Positions 1 to 9,175 of a DNA stretch of 31,997 nucleotides are shown here, in pieces (positions within the stretch are counted from its first letter, which is position 1; the number at the start of each line of letters is the position of its first letter). The position numbers were made by a program, and so were the translations under genes. The notes under the pieces were generated by a model. The model had not been told where the DNA came from and did not search any database. It was given only the letters and a program-made list of their open reading frames with translations. Where the stretch lies: the NCBI GenBank assembly GCA_001586965.3, contig LUCW03001773.1, forward strand, positions 1 through 31,997, read 5' to 3'. Origin of the DNA: Sphaeroforma sirkka (lineage: Eukaryota; Opisthokonta; Ichthyosporea; Ichthyophonida).

Positions 1-302
1 GAGCTAGAGTCGCTGCTTTTTATACTCAAGAGCTCGAGTGGCTGGTTTATACTCGGGAGCTAGAGTCGCTGCTTTTTTATACTCAAGAGCTCGAGTGGCT
101 GGTTTATACTCGGGAGCTAGAGTCGCTGCTTTTTTATACTCAAGAGCTCGGGAGCTAGAGTGGCTGGTTTTATACTCGGGAGCTAGAGTTGCTGGTTTAT
201 ACTCGGGAGCTAGAGTCGCTGCTTTTTATACTCAAGAGCTCGAGTGGCTGGTTTATACTCAGGAGCTAGAGTTGCTGGTTTATGCTCCAGAGCTTGAGCT
301 CG
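1..302. repeat. Minisatellite with alternating 27-30 bp units
   Basis: About ten units are built on GAGCTMGAGTSGCTGSTTT followed by TATACTCRR. Two variants alternate: one has CGCTGC and a longer T run, the other has GGCTGG and a shorter one. Together they make a dimer of about 57 bp. The array is cut by the left edge of the window. The repetitive reading frame across it (LYSGARVA-type peptide) has no sign of being a gene. Its right edge lies about 35 bp beyond the stop codon of the copy A chromodomain, so it may be the flank or the 3' non-coding part of that element. Confidence 0.85.
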
Positions 303-337
303 ATATCCGAGAACAAAGTTATATTGAAGATAAAGTA

Positions 338-1434
338 TTAGAACTGTGCACGTTGGCGCTTACGTGTCCGTGTCTGCGAAGCTTTGTGGTAGGCCGCGAT
401 AACGTTGGCATCATCAAAAGCTTCTGCTGTTTTCCACGTTGGTTCGCCTTCTCGCCATCTCACCATATTCCAACTTCCCCGTCTCATCATTCGTACGGTG
501 TGTGATAATATGGCAAAACTCAACCCCTCCTTCGGTCTATAAGTCTTCGTTAATTGGTGGGTCTGTGCGTCTATGCACTAAACGGAGGATTTCCACCCGT
601 ACCGGTTTGTCCTTGAATTCTGATGGAGCGGAACCATCTTTGTTCGCTAACTCATAGCGTTGACCCATGTCTAGCTTTGACTACATATGGACCGAACAAT
701 GGCCGCATGGCCTTCGTTGTTCGGCCTTCTGATCGTACCATGACCACATCTCCTTCGTCGAAATATACCAAGTCGTGAGCATGCAGGCGGTCAAATATCG
801 TCGTAAGCTTGCCTGTACTTCTGGGTAATGTGGTGGAGGGTCGGCAATATAGTGTCCTGCAACTGGTCTAATCGTTGTGCCCAGGTGTCATTCGTCATCG
901 GCTGGGAATCCGGTAACTCGTCTGTGAAATCGGCGAACGGATCATGGCGGCGGCCAAAGTACACGCTAAACGGTGCACTCTTATGGCGGCGGGAAATCCG
1001 AAGGTTCTGGTATAGCATCGTAAACGGAAGGCGTTCGTCCCATCGAAGGGGAAATGCCTTACAGCATTGTCGAATAGAACGTGTAATCTCCTTGTGACGT
1101 CGTTCTGGCGCGCCCAGCACTTGGGGTCGATATGGTGGAGACATCTTATGTAGCATCCCCACTTCTTGGACCAGAAGCTCCACTATCTTGTTGGTGAACT
1201 CCTTCCCCATGTCTGTTTGGATTTTATGGGGAAGCCATGTTCGCCAAAAAATCTCTATGAGTGTCTGTGTCGTGGTTTCCTTTGTCTTGTCCGGTGTGGC
1301 TCAAAGGATAGAATAGCCTGTGGCGATGTCCAAGACGTGAAGAATATAATTGTTCTTGCGTCTGGACTCCAGTGCCAACGTAATGTAGTCCACTTGAATA
1401 TGGTCCCACGGGTAGCGTAACTGTGTCCGCCGCC
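338..1434 (-). pseudogene. Copy A: integrase core, integrase C-terminus and chromodomain of a decayed chromovirus
   Basis: Read on the minus strand from 1434 down, this starts at RYPWDHIQVDYI (first catalytic Asp of the DDE integrase). It continues through an ILHVLDIATGYSIL block, TDMGKEF, YRPQVLGAPERRHKEI (catalytic Glu), NLRISRRHKSAPFS, and a GPYVVKAR block, and ends in a chromodomain (WREGEPTW, AEAFDDANVIAAYHK) with a stop at 338. It aligns block by block with the integrase of element 2 (27800-28880). It is clearly dead: a TGA follows GYSIL, a pair of compensating indels lies near 1240-1260, frames change near 790 and 690, and a TAG lies near 560. In the DDE region the second Asp is kept in QTD. 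The reading frame at 1434 continues in frame into 9087-9175 once element 1 and one copy of its target duplication are removed, which shows that this is the 3' part of the element that element 1 entered. Confidence 0.85.
1431..1434. repeat. Target site duplication of element 1 (left copy; right copy 9087-9090)
   Basis: CGCC lies directly before the first TG of the 5' LTR and directly after the last CA of the 3' LTR (9087-9090). A 5-bp duplication does not fit (CCGCC against CGCCC), so the duplication is 4 bp. The solo LTR at 14276-14856 also has a 4-bp duplication (TTTG), which supports 4 bp as the family rule. Confidence 0.8.
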
Positions 1435-2029
1435 TGTAGAAATACGGCCTCCGGTCAGTCTAAAATATCAAGATCAATTGAGATAATACATTGGTTTTAT
1501 TTGTATTTTAAATAATTTAGTACAAGCTCTTTTTCCAATATTTCCAAAGTGTTCTAAATTCACTTTGATGGATCCAATAGCCTGAGTATTTGGTATGACT
1601 CATCTACTTGGACCTATTTGAGACATTAGTAGATGTAGGATATTATAAACTAAATTTTATAATCTCCGAACTACTACTTATAGATTTTGGTCCTCCCGCC
1701 AATCTCCAAAATCCAATAAGTCTTTTTTCTTTTTTTAACTTTTCTTCAGATGGAACTTTATTTATATCAGCTAATGTATTAACGTGACTTACGTTATTAT
1801 GTCTATTTACAAATTAGGCAAGTGGTCATGAACACTTAGTACTTCTAGTGAAAATTATTCAATAAAGAACAGCTAGAGGTACGCCCTGTGTGATCGAGGA
1901 TATTTAGGCTCTTAACAAGAGGCAGTCCCGATCATTCTTACAAAAGCTACCACTGCTAAATCCTAACTGACTAAATTGTATTTTAGTTTAATATAGTTTG
2001 AAACCTAGTAATTTCCATCGAAGTTTACA
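1435..2029 (+). repeat. 5' LTR of element 1
   Basis: It starts TGTAGAAATACGGCC and ends CGAAGTTTACA. The same sequence recurs at 8492-9086, 12289-12885 and 14276-14856. A TATA-like stretch (ATTATAAAC near 1640) and AATAAA at 1861 are candidate promoter and polyadenylation signals for the element. The sequence after its end (TATTTTTCAGTTATC) shows no ordinary tRNA primer complement. Confidence 0.93.
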
Positions 2030-2108
2030 TATTTTTCAGTTATCTAGTAATTACAGTAGTGTACTGCTTCTAGACTGTCTGACATCGATTTACTATCCAG
2101 CAAATACT

Positions 2109-2783
2109 ATGGCTAAGGGTACTTCTAAAGGCAAGGGAGCCGCTAGCTCTAAGCCTGCTAAGCCTGCCGAGGTTCCTGAGGTCCCTGTGGAAACACCTAG
2201 CCTGTCTGGAGTTGAGCCTGCCGAGGATACTGTTGGGGAAGCAAATTCTGAGGTTGGTACAGAGGATTATTCTGAGGATGACTCGTCGGATCCTAAAGCC
2301 TTGGAAGAAGAGGTATCTACTACCGCGGAAAGGCTCGCCAGCGTCCGTGTATCACCTAGGAGTGAAGGTCAGGACCCCAGCTTGCCCCCTGACCACGTGC
2401 CGTCAAATATTGGGGATAAACGTCGAAAGGCTGGAAAATTCGTGGATACGAATGTCGGGGGCATTATAACTCCACATCTAAAGGACACTCCAGCACAAAT
2501 CCGGAGTGAAAAGGAAGTATTGGACCTGTCCGAATATTTCGGTTTCGCCATCGATGGAGAAGCCATTCCATTCAGCTCAAATCTTGGGGCCGAAGCTGAG
2601 GACGCCATAACTCGACAACGAGTGGTTGGATCCTCTCAATCTCGACGCCAATTGAACCGCACTGAAGCGCTCTTGAAGGAGCTAGCGGCAGCAGCAGTTG
2701 GGGACCCCTCTATCGTGTCCCACTTGGCTGATATTCTTCCTATACCGAAGAAGAAAAAAATTCGGGCCGAGTTTCGAACCTGA
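2109..2783 (+). pseudogene. Element 1 Gag, N-terminal part
   Basis: The first in-frame ATG is at 2109 (MAKGTSKGKGAASSKPAK); the frame is open upstream into the LTR but without ATG. The 224 codons are Pro/Glu/Ser-rich at first, then acidic (EDDSSDPKALEEE), then have a charged helix-prone C-terminus ending in a Lys cluster (IPKKKK). There is no catalytic motif; placement at the start of the element and the following capsid-like frame make it Gag. The frame ends inside a tRNA-like sequence, and the rest of Gag continues in another frame from about 2838. The last codons (RAEFRT) are read from the tRNA-like insert, so the original protein was longer and the present stop is secondary. Confidence 0.7.
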
Positions 2784-2838
2784 GACCTACTGGTTTACCA
2801 GCCAGTATGTTTACCACTAAGCCAGTTACCACTGGCGA
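2754..2838 (-). pseudogene. tRNA-like Pol III module inserted in gag
   Basis: On the minus strand there is an A box TGGCTTAGTGG, then 33 nt later a B box GGTTCGAAACT, then a run of seven T (2754-2760 on the plus strand read A). Between the boxes a 6-bp stem TACTGG/CCAGTA encloses CTGGTAAA at the place of the anticodon arm, followed by AGGTC at the place of the variable loop. D-stem pairing is 3 of 4, and the T-stem is weak. The acceptor stem does not pair, so this is a relic or tRNA-derived SINE piece, not a working tRNA. The reading frame of Gag changes exactly across it. The anticodon is not safely readable; GGT is one option. Confidence 0.5.
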
Positions 2839-3934
2839 GAGAGAAAATATTTCAAAATCTAATCTCTATAGCTCTGATGCTGCCATTGACCATCCTCTTG
2901 ACAAACCTAACCCTGTCAGAGGATATGATCGTATGGAACTCGATGAGGCTTACCATCCTCGTAATATCGACCCTCATTTGCCAACTAACCCTGGTAATCA
3001 CGATTTTGGCAATCGCTACACCAGTACCTCGTTAGAGAGTTCCCGCTCTAATCCTGAGGATGAGGAAGTGAGAACCAGACATACTCGTCTCAGGCTATTA
3101 CGCTCTGGTATGCAAGTCCTTGAGGACCGTCTATTGAATGACTCTGACCTTGACGATAGGAAAGCGGATAACATTCGCTATCTAATCGATAACAAGAGAA
3201 AGGAAATAGACACCATCTTGGCACTAGCAGCCCGTAGCACTGAGCATGAGCCTCGTGAACACTTAGAACCAAGCTTTATAAAGCAGCTAGGTAACGCGCA
3301 GGCTGAGGTCGATTTCTCTACTAATGAGAGTACAGTGGAGACACTGAAGGCCTTCGACCAACTTAAGGAGTCTGCCAGCCTTAAGGATAAGCAGATGATG
3401 AATGGCTTTATTCATTTCTGTGAGCCAGGTGAATGGCGAACTATCTTGAAGGCTCATGAGCCCAACTGGAAAGCCCTACCATGGCACCAGTTGCGTGATA
3501 ATATACTTAACACCTTTTTTGAAGATGCACGTGACCGAGAACTTTTAGAGTCTCGCAAGTTCTTTGCGAACGATACCACTATTCGAGGTGCTCTAGCTCA
3601 TATGACACATATGAATACTCGGATGGGTGGTCGTACCTATACTGGCGAATATTTATTAATTTGTCAGATGATGGAGACTCTGGGAGCTAACCTCTTTAAG
3701 AAAGTCAATGATGATATCATCGCCCATGTTGATTTGCGATCTATGCCTTGGTCTGTCTTTGAGAAGATAGTTCACAAGCATACCAATCCCTCTACTAGAG
3801 TACTTAGTACCACGAGCTACACCCAGCCCACTAAGCGAAACGCAGTAGAGACTAATACTGCGCGTAGTACTAAGAAACCTCGCACTACTACTGGAGGGGG
3901 GTACTGGCTCTACTTCTACCGAACCGAAAGGTGA
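2839..3934 (+). pseudogene. Element 1 Gag, capsid-like part
   Basis: This frame is open from 2807, but the ATG there belongs to the tRNA-like insert, so it is not a true start. From about 2839 the protein reads ERENISKSNLYSSDAAID and continues with a charged helical stretch (RLRLLRSGMQVLEDR; DLDDRKADNIRYLIDNKRKEID) and a capsid-like block (LKAFDQLKESASLKDKQMM, FIHFCEPGEWRTILKA, LRDNILNTFFEDARDRELL). The size and helical character fit a Ty3/gypsy capsid; no sequence motif proves it. The frame ends at 3934 because of one extra G in the run of six G at 3896-3901. Reading with five G joins it to the nucleocapsid frame (STSTEPKGEKKVRAPCKKC). Confidence 0.65.
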
Positions 3935-4142
3935 AAAGAAGGTGAGAGCGCCTTGCAAGAAGTGTGGTTACAACCTCACAAAACGTAATGGCAAGTGGAA
4001 TGGTAGACACGACCCTGTTAAGTGTGCACCAGGCAAGCCAGATTTTGGACACTATATGAAAGAGTGTGCTACTTGCAAGGGTACTAACGGTTGGCACAAA
4101 GAGGATTGCAAGGACTTACCGGACGTCCAAGTTAAGCACTGA
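3902..4142 (+). pseudogene. Element 1 nucleocapsid with two non-canonical zinc knuckles, ending at a TGA before Pol
   Basis: The sequence has a first Cys/His cluster CX2CX14HX4C (CKKCGYN...GRHDPVKC) and a second one CX2CX6HX3C (CATCKGTNGWHKEDC). Neither matches the retroviral CX2CX4HX4C spacing, but the position between capsid and protease fits a nucleocapsid that binds element RNA. The frame ends at TGA (4140-4142) and is open again right after it in the same frame into the protease. The corresponding place in element 2 and copy A also has an in-frame stop, so this TGA is probably the Gag terminator that Pol synthesis must read through, not a random lesion. Confidence 0.7.
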
Positions 4143-5183
4143 CAGTACCATATGTGCGCACTAGAGCAAGATTATGAGAAAATGTTCAATAAAATCTATA
4201 CCAAAGGAGATGAACGTATCTTTCAAACAGTTTTCGTAAATGGACAAAAAGTTATGGCACTATTTGATCCAGGGGCTGAAGTCTCTGCTATCTCACGCCG
4301 AGTAGCCTACGCTACAGATATGGCTGTCCATAACGAAACAACTGATTTAATCTTGGGAAATGGCAAAGTAACTACTTGCAAACAAGCCATTGACTATGCA
4401 CACATAATGCTGTCAGATAGAAGAGAAGTGAAGACTGACCTAATCGTTACTGACATGTCTCAGAAATACGATTTAATTATAGGTATGACTGATCTTCTCA
4501 GTTTAGGTATAACACTCACTGGTCTGCCTAATGGGCTAGACCCGAATAAAGATCAGTCAGATGATAATATGTTAAAGATACCTAAACCTCCGGAAGGTGA
4601 AGCAAAGAATATGATTCCGCACTTCACCGATATAATTATGAACTTAATTATACAAAACAGGAAGATTGCAATAACTGACTGGTGTATGTTTAAGTTCTCT
4701 AATGGGTACGTTAGACTTGACTTAACAAACGTCAACTTCTCTAAGTTAAAGTGTCCTTCACATAACTACGTGAGTTGGAGACACAAAGACGTTGTCAAAA
4801 CCCAAATCGAAGATTGGTTAAAACAGGGTCTAATTAAAATCAATTATGATGCAACCCCAGTTAACTTAGCTCTCTTAGCGGTCGATCAATATAAATCTGA
4901 TGGAACGTTTAGTAAAACAAGAGTAGTACTAGACCTGTCGCCAATCAACAAACTAATTCCGCAACATAGTTTTCCCTTACCTAAGATAAGCGAGATACTA
5001 CGCAAAATGGAGGGTGCGACTATCTTTTCCAAGATAGACTTAAAAGCGGCATTCCATCAACTACAAATATATGAGCCTCATAGGAAATACTTTTTTCCTT
5101 TACTTGGCAAGGTAAGAAGTACCAGTTTAAAGGTGCACCTGAAGGCTTACACATGTTACCTTCTTTCTTCCAACAAGTTATGA
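4143..5183 (+). pseudogene. Element 1 Pol: protease and N-terminal half of reverse transcriptase
   Basis: This is in frame with the nucleocapsid across the TGA. The aspartic protease block is VNGQKVMALFDPGAEVSAIS, followed by a hydrophobic flap-like part and LIIGMTDLL. The active-site triplet is D-P-G, not the usual D-S-G or D-T-G. Reverse transcriptase begins near 4850 (PVNLALLAVDQY, KTRVVLDLSPINKLI, FPLPKISEILRKM) and includes the first catalytic Asp block ATIFSKIDLKAAFHQL. The frame is lost between about 5093 and 5130, in a T-rich and AAG-rich stretch; the continuation YQFKGAPEGLHMLPSFFQQV lies in another frame. Confidence 0.85.
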
Positions 5184-6421
5184 TGGAACTATTTGCGGAC
5201 CTGTCGTATAACGTATCAGTCTATTTAGATGATATAGTTATCTTTACAAAGACAGCACATGAACATGCTAAACTCGTTAAAGAAGTCTTAAAGCGACTTA
5301 ATCATGCTAAACTTAAGATTAACGAAGACAAGTGTTCTTTTGCTAAAGATACTATACACTTACTTGGCTACAAAGTATCTGCAGCAGGGGTAGAAATTGA
5401 TCCTGGCAAGAAACAGTTTCTGTTGGATTTATCAACACCAATTACTGGAAGAGATGTGAACTCTGTGTGTGGGTTTGTTAACTTCTTCTCGGATTCGGTA
5501 CCGCATCTTTCTCATTACTTAAAGCCTTTAAGTCACCTACGGCTGCACAAAGAACCTTTGGGAAAGCTTTGGACTAAAGAATGTGATGATGCATTTAAAC
5601 TAGTTAAAAGTAAAGTAATGGACGCACCCATCATGCAGTACCCTGTGGATGGTGTCCCATTCCAAGTAGCAACCGACGCTTCAGATCGAGCGGTGGGTGG
5701 AGTGCTTTACCAAACGATAAATGGTAAACCGCGCTACATACAATTCTTTAGCAAGAGTTATAATAAGAGTCAACGGAATTACCCTACCGTTAAACAAGAG
5801 CTCCTTGCTATAGTTACTGCGCTAAGACAGTTTAAAGACTACCTTTATGGAAGTTACTTTACTGTCGCCTGTGATCAAAAGTCTTTAACATACTTAAAAG
5901 ATATGAACCCTGATTCACAGTTGGTGAGCCGCTGGCATGACATTATTGCCAAGTTTGCTTTTAATATAACACACATACCAGGAATACATAACCATCTTCC
6001 TGACATGCTCTCTCGACTTGTGCCCGACTACCAGAAAACAGTCAAGGAGTTATTAGCAACCGATTGGATGCTAAATAAGAAATTGTTTAACCTCGCTCAA
6101 TCACGATGGGGTCCATTTACTGTCGATATGTTCGCCGCAGAACATAAGAAACAGGTTTCTGAATATAGGTCGTTGACTCATCCTAAAGGTGATGCATTTC
6201 AGCTTGACTTATCAAAGCATAATGCGTGGGCTAACCCACCTTGTCAACTTATCGCACAGTTGTTAAATTATGTTAATATTACTAAATCTACCATTACGTT
6301 GTGTTGTCCCTTACGTAACTCCGACCCATGGATACGTGATTTAATTAATATGATTCAAGACGAACCTATTTATGTCGACTGTGAAACCGACACGTTCTTG
6401 TATCAGGATCCTATTCTATTA
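5130..6421 (+). pseudogene. Element 1 Pol: RT catalytic half, RNase H and Dam-methyltransferase-like domain
   Basis: The reverse transcriptase carries the intact catalytic motif YLDD in SVYLDDIVIFTK, followed by thumb-type blocks (LNHAKLKINEDKC, HLLGYKV). RNase H follows: TDASDRAVGGVLYQ, then YPTVKQELLAIVTAL, then ACDQKSLTYLKD and HIPGIHNHLPDMLSRL, so the acidic catalytic residues are in place. After a linker comes a third domain (about 6115-6450): FTVDMFAAEH, a Tyr/Asp-rich stretch, WANPPCQLIAQLL with NPPC at 6233-6244, and ITLCCPLRNSDPW. This matches the pattern of phage-type Dam (D-V-A/F-A ... N-P-P-Y ... L-P ... W). The frame shifts near 6421, after YQDPILL. Confidence 0.85.
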
Positions 6422-7285
6422 AGAAGACGCCTTGGAAACACACCATTGTTTGTCGCATCGGTCCTGCAGGTACCACTAAGTGGAAACCCTCAACCGAATT
6501 CTTAGCTAAACTAGAGGAGTCTAAAGAGTTTGAACAAAAGCTCAAGACTCGTACAACACATGCACCCAACAAGATTGCAGTCGAGGTAATGCCGATTGAA
6601 ACGGCATTAGATCGGAAAAACATGGAACTAGCTAAGGCCATGGATCAAAGACTCAAAACTCTAAGAGAACCTGAAGCTCGCACTCAACTACTTAAAGCGC
6701 TGCTTAAAGAACAGCCAGGAGTTGCGAAACAACTGAAGAAGATACGTCAACAATCCAATGTTGTCAATTATGTATCTCAGGAGTCTACCCCTCCTGATAC
6801 TGAGGTTGCCCTTTCCAACAGGACTATGGTTCATCCAGCCAGCGTTACGCAGAATCTGACTGACTTAGAGGAGCTCGAAAGTAGAGTTAAAATTATACAT
6901 GATTTAACGCATCGAGCATATGAGCATACTTATAAAATGGCTATTCGTGCAGGGCTTGATCACCCGGCGCTGAAAGAAACCATACGTGAAGTATACCGAC
7001 GCTGTACTGATTGTGAAAAGAACCAGATCAAGCGATACGGTTGGGCACCCTAAAAAAGTGTGACAGAAGACCAACCGATGCGCCGAGTCATAGTCGATTT
7101 GGTTAAACTCCCGCGATCCAAGCATACTGGCGATGTATATATCTGTCATTTCTTATGTGTGGCTTCGGGCTATAACTTGCTTTATGCAATACCGAACAAA
7201 CGTCCACAAACAGTGGCAGAATTATGCTATCACGTCTTCAATGACTTCGGTTTCCCCGAGTACTATGTTCTGATAACGGTAGTGA
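6422..7285 (+). pseudogene. Element 1 Pol: linker, integrase HHCC domain and start of the catalytic core
   Basis: In frame 1 the protein resumes as KKTPWKHTIVCRIGPAGTTKW, matching GKTPWGHTVIARVGP of element 2. It runs through a Lys/Glu-rich linker to the integrase zinc domain (HDLTHRAYEHTYK ... CTDC). An in-frame TAA at 7051-7053 interrupts just before the core; an AAA to TAA change would explain it. The core starts with MRRVIVDLVKLP (first catalytic Asp, codon near 7096) and goes through VASGYNLLYAIPNK to NDFGFPEYY. The second Asp (SDNGSEF) is in another frame, so one small indel lies near 7268-7275. Confidence 0.8.
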
Positions 7286-7655
7286 GTTTTGTACCGACGT
7301 AATGGAGGCACTTATACTCGTATCAGGCATGACCCATAGGCGTGGTGTTCCTTACAAACCTCAAACGCAGGGTGCAAATGAGACACGTCATAGAGAACTT
7401 AAGAAACTCTTGCGTACCGCACTAGACGACGTTGAGGATATGTGGCCTTATCATTTGAAATGGGTTCAGACTCAAATGAATAACTGCATGAATCCTCAAA
7501 CTGGAACACTCCCGTTTCACTATTTCTTTGGCCGCTATAGTGAATTACAAGCAACGTTTGATAAAACTGCGCCCGAGAAACACGCTACCCCGTGGCTACA
7601 AAAGATCGAGCATATGCAGAACGTTGTTTACCCCTGTCTACTCGAGCACAAAAAA
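7270..7655 (+). pseudogene. Element 1 Pol: integrase core, second half
   Basis: In frame 0 it reads SDNGSEFCTDVMEALIL, then TQGANETRHRELKKLL. The distance from the Asp of SDN to the Glu of GANE is 35 residues, the standard D,D35E spacing of retroviral-type integrases, which cut and join target DNA. A block resembling the conserved FG-R stretch (PFHYFFGRYSEL) follows. The frame ends at 7670 because of one extra A in the run of six A at 7650-7655; with five A it continues as HKNRVLLKAYDRW. Confidence 0.85.
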
Positions 7656-8364
7656 TCGCGTTCTACTTAAAGCGTATGACCGATGGAATAAAACTAAGAA
7701 CATTGTTCAGTTCAAAGTCGGCGATTACGTTAACATTATAAATCGAAACGCCAACGTTACCGAACTCTCTTCTAAGACGATAGGACCTTATGTTATTTCC
7801 TACCATGATGAGAAGAGTGATACTTACGAAGTGAATAACATTGATGGTACTAGCGCAACCAATCTAGGCACTCACCGTATCCCTACCTCCGAACTCTCAT
7901 TCGCTCGCTCATTTGATTCTGATGTACCAGTTATGGAGTCACAAGTCAAAGATATAATTGACAAAACATCCGAAGACGGTTATACTTACTACAAGACCCG
8001 TTTCGTGGATGGGACAGTAGCTTGGCTAACCTCCGATGCATTTCGTGAATCTCGCGACTTTCTTCGTATCTTTAATAAGAAATGGAATAAGCGTTTACAT
8101 AAGAACACACGAGATAAACGAAAAGGGTTTCCTCAGGTGACTACAAACCCTGACGGATCTGAAATTCCCTATTTGCCACTTACTTCTTACGTGACTAAAC
8201 TTTCTGATCTGCTTACCAACAGTGCAGAAAATTGTTCAAACTTACTTACTAATGAAGAACAGCCTTTGGCTATTACCTTACCAAATAATAAACGTAAGGC
8301 GCCTACATCGGAAATGGTTACTGGACCAAATACTAAACGACATAGAGTACAACATGAGTCTTGA
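7656..8364 (+). pseudogene. Element 1 Pol: integrase C-terminal domain and chromodomain
   Basis: This begins with RVLLKAYDRWNKTKNIVQFKVGDYVNI and a GPYVISYH block, the GPY/F-like integrase C-terminal module. At about 7939-8082 lies a chromodomain-like stretch: ESQVKDIIDKTSEDGYTYYK followed by TRFVDGTVAWLTSDAF. It keeps the beta-strand and aromatic pattern, with AWLT at the place of the usual W-E. In chromoviruses this domain directs integration to particular chromatin. The remaining 90 or so codons are basic and unrecognised, ending TKRHRVQHES at 8364. The nearest ATG-led frame starts at 7528, but its first 43 codons are out of frame with Pol. Confidence 0.8.
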
Positions 8365-8478
8365 ACTCGTACATATAGGCACATACTTACTCGATAAGCC
8401 ATGACCGGAACCGTTTTTACTTTGGTTTTCGCTTTACCAACTAGATCGTATCTTAACGTACGTTCGTAGTTCTAAAAG

Positions 8479-8491
8479 CTACTGGGGGCTA
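8479..8491 (+). promoter_or_regulatory. Polypurine-tract-like site of element 1
   Basis: CTACTGGGGGCTA lies immediately before the 3' LTR. The G run is the likely primer site for plus-strand DNA synthesis. Its place is right; the tract is short and interrupted by CT, so the call is moderate. The 115 bases between the end of Pol (8364) and this site show nothing else. Confidence 0.5.
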
Positions 8492-9086
8492 TGTAGAAAT
8501 ACGGCCTCCGGTCAGTCTAAAATATCAAGATCAATTGAGATAATACATTGGGTTTTATTTGTATTTTAAATAATTTAGTACAAGCTCTTTTTCCAATATT
8601 TCCAAAGTGTTGTAAATTCACTTTGATGGCTCCAATAGCCTGAGTATTTGGTATGACTCATCTACTTGGACCTATTTGAGATATTAGTAGATGTAGGATA
8701 TTATAAACTAAATTTTATAATCTCCGAACTACTACTTATAGATTTTGGTCCTCCCGCCAATCTCCAAAATCCAATAAGTCTTTTTCTTTTTTTAACTTTT
8801 CTTCAGATGTAACTTTATTTATATCAGCTAATGTATTGACGTGACTTACGTTATTATGTCTATTTACAATTTAGGCAAGTGGTCATGAACACTTAGTACT
8901 TCTAGTGAAAATTATTCAATAAAGAACAGCTAGAGGTACGCCCTGTGTGATCGAGGATATTTAGGCTCTTAACAAGAGGCAGTCCCGATCATTCTTACAC
9001 AAGCTACCACTGCTAAATCCTAACTGACTAAATTGTATTTTAGTTTAATATAGTTTGAAACCTAGTAATTTCCATCGAAGTTTACA
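8492..9086 (+). repeat. 3' LTR of element 1
   Basis: It has the same 595-bp length and ends as the 5' LTR. Differences include an extra G after TACATTGG, TTGTAAA for TTCTAAA, GGCTCC for GGATCC, GATATT for GACATT, shorter T runs, and GATGTAAC for GATGGAAC. It is followed by CGCC, the right target duplication. Confidence 0.93.
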
Positions 9087-9175
9087 CGCCCCATGATGTC
9101 CTTGTTCGTGTCGGCTCGTACCTTGCGTAACGTCCTGTGTATCTGTTCCAAGGGCGGGTTCATCCATCCATCGAC
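9087..9175 (-). pseudogene. Copy A fragment: Dam-like domain with NPPL motif
   Basis: The minus strand reads DGWMNPPLEQIHRTLRKVR and then ADTNKDIMG up to the LTR edge; NPPL is at 9149-9160. It matches DGWMNPPWRLILRMLRKIR of element 2. After removing element 1, IMG joins in frame to RTQLRYPWDHIQV at 1434. Compared with element 2, about 190 codons (the rest of the Dam-like domain, linker and integrase zinc domain) are missing at this join, so copy A had a deletion there before element 1 arrived. On its other side the match stops at about 9175, where the LINE relic starts. Confidence 0.8.

Larger units (their letters stand above)
1435..9086 (+). mobile_element. Element 1: nearly full-length Ty3/gypsy chromovirus (7.65 kb)
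   Basis: Two 595-bp LTRs (1435-2029 and 8492-9086) with TG...CA ends and a 4-bp target duplication enclose, in order, Gag, a zinc-knuckle nucleocapsid, an in-frame TGA, aspartic protease, reverse transcriptase, RNase H, a Dam-methyltransferase-like domain, integrase (HHCC, DDE with 35 residues between D2 and E) and a chromodomain. PR-RT-RH-IN order and the chromodomain place it in Ty3/gypsy chromoviruses. The LTRs differ at about nine positions (roughly 1.5 percent), so the insertion is fairly recent, yet the coding part has several frameshifts and a TAA. No primer-binding site starting with TGG follows the 5' LTR. It lies inside copy A, which runs on the opposite strand. Confidence 0.92.

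Noticed and set aside
38..505. 155-codon open frame over the left end
   Set aside because: It is read from the minisatellite and runs into antisense of the copy A chromodomain; the peptide is a repeat artefact.
2754..2838. A functional tRNA-Thr (GGT) gene
   Set aside because: The acceptor stem does not pair, the anticodon loop has at least one extra base, and the T-stem is weak.
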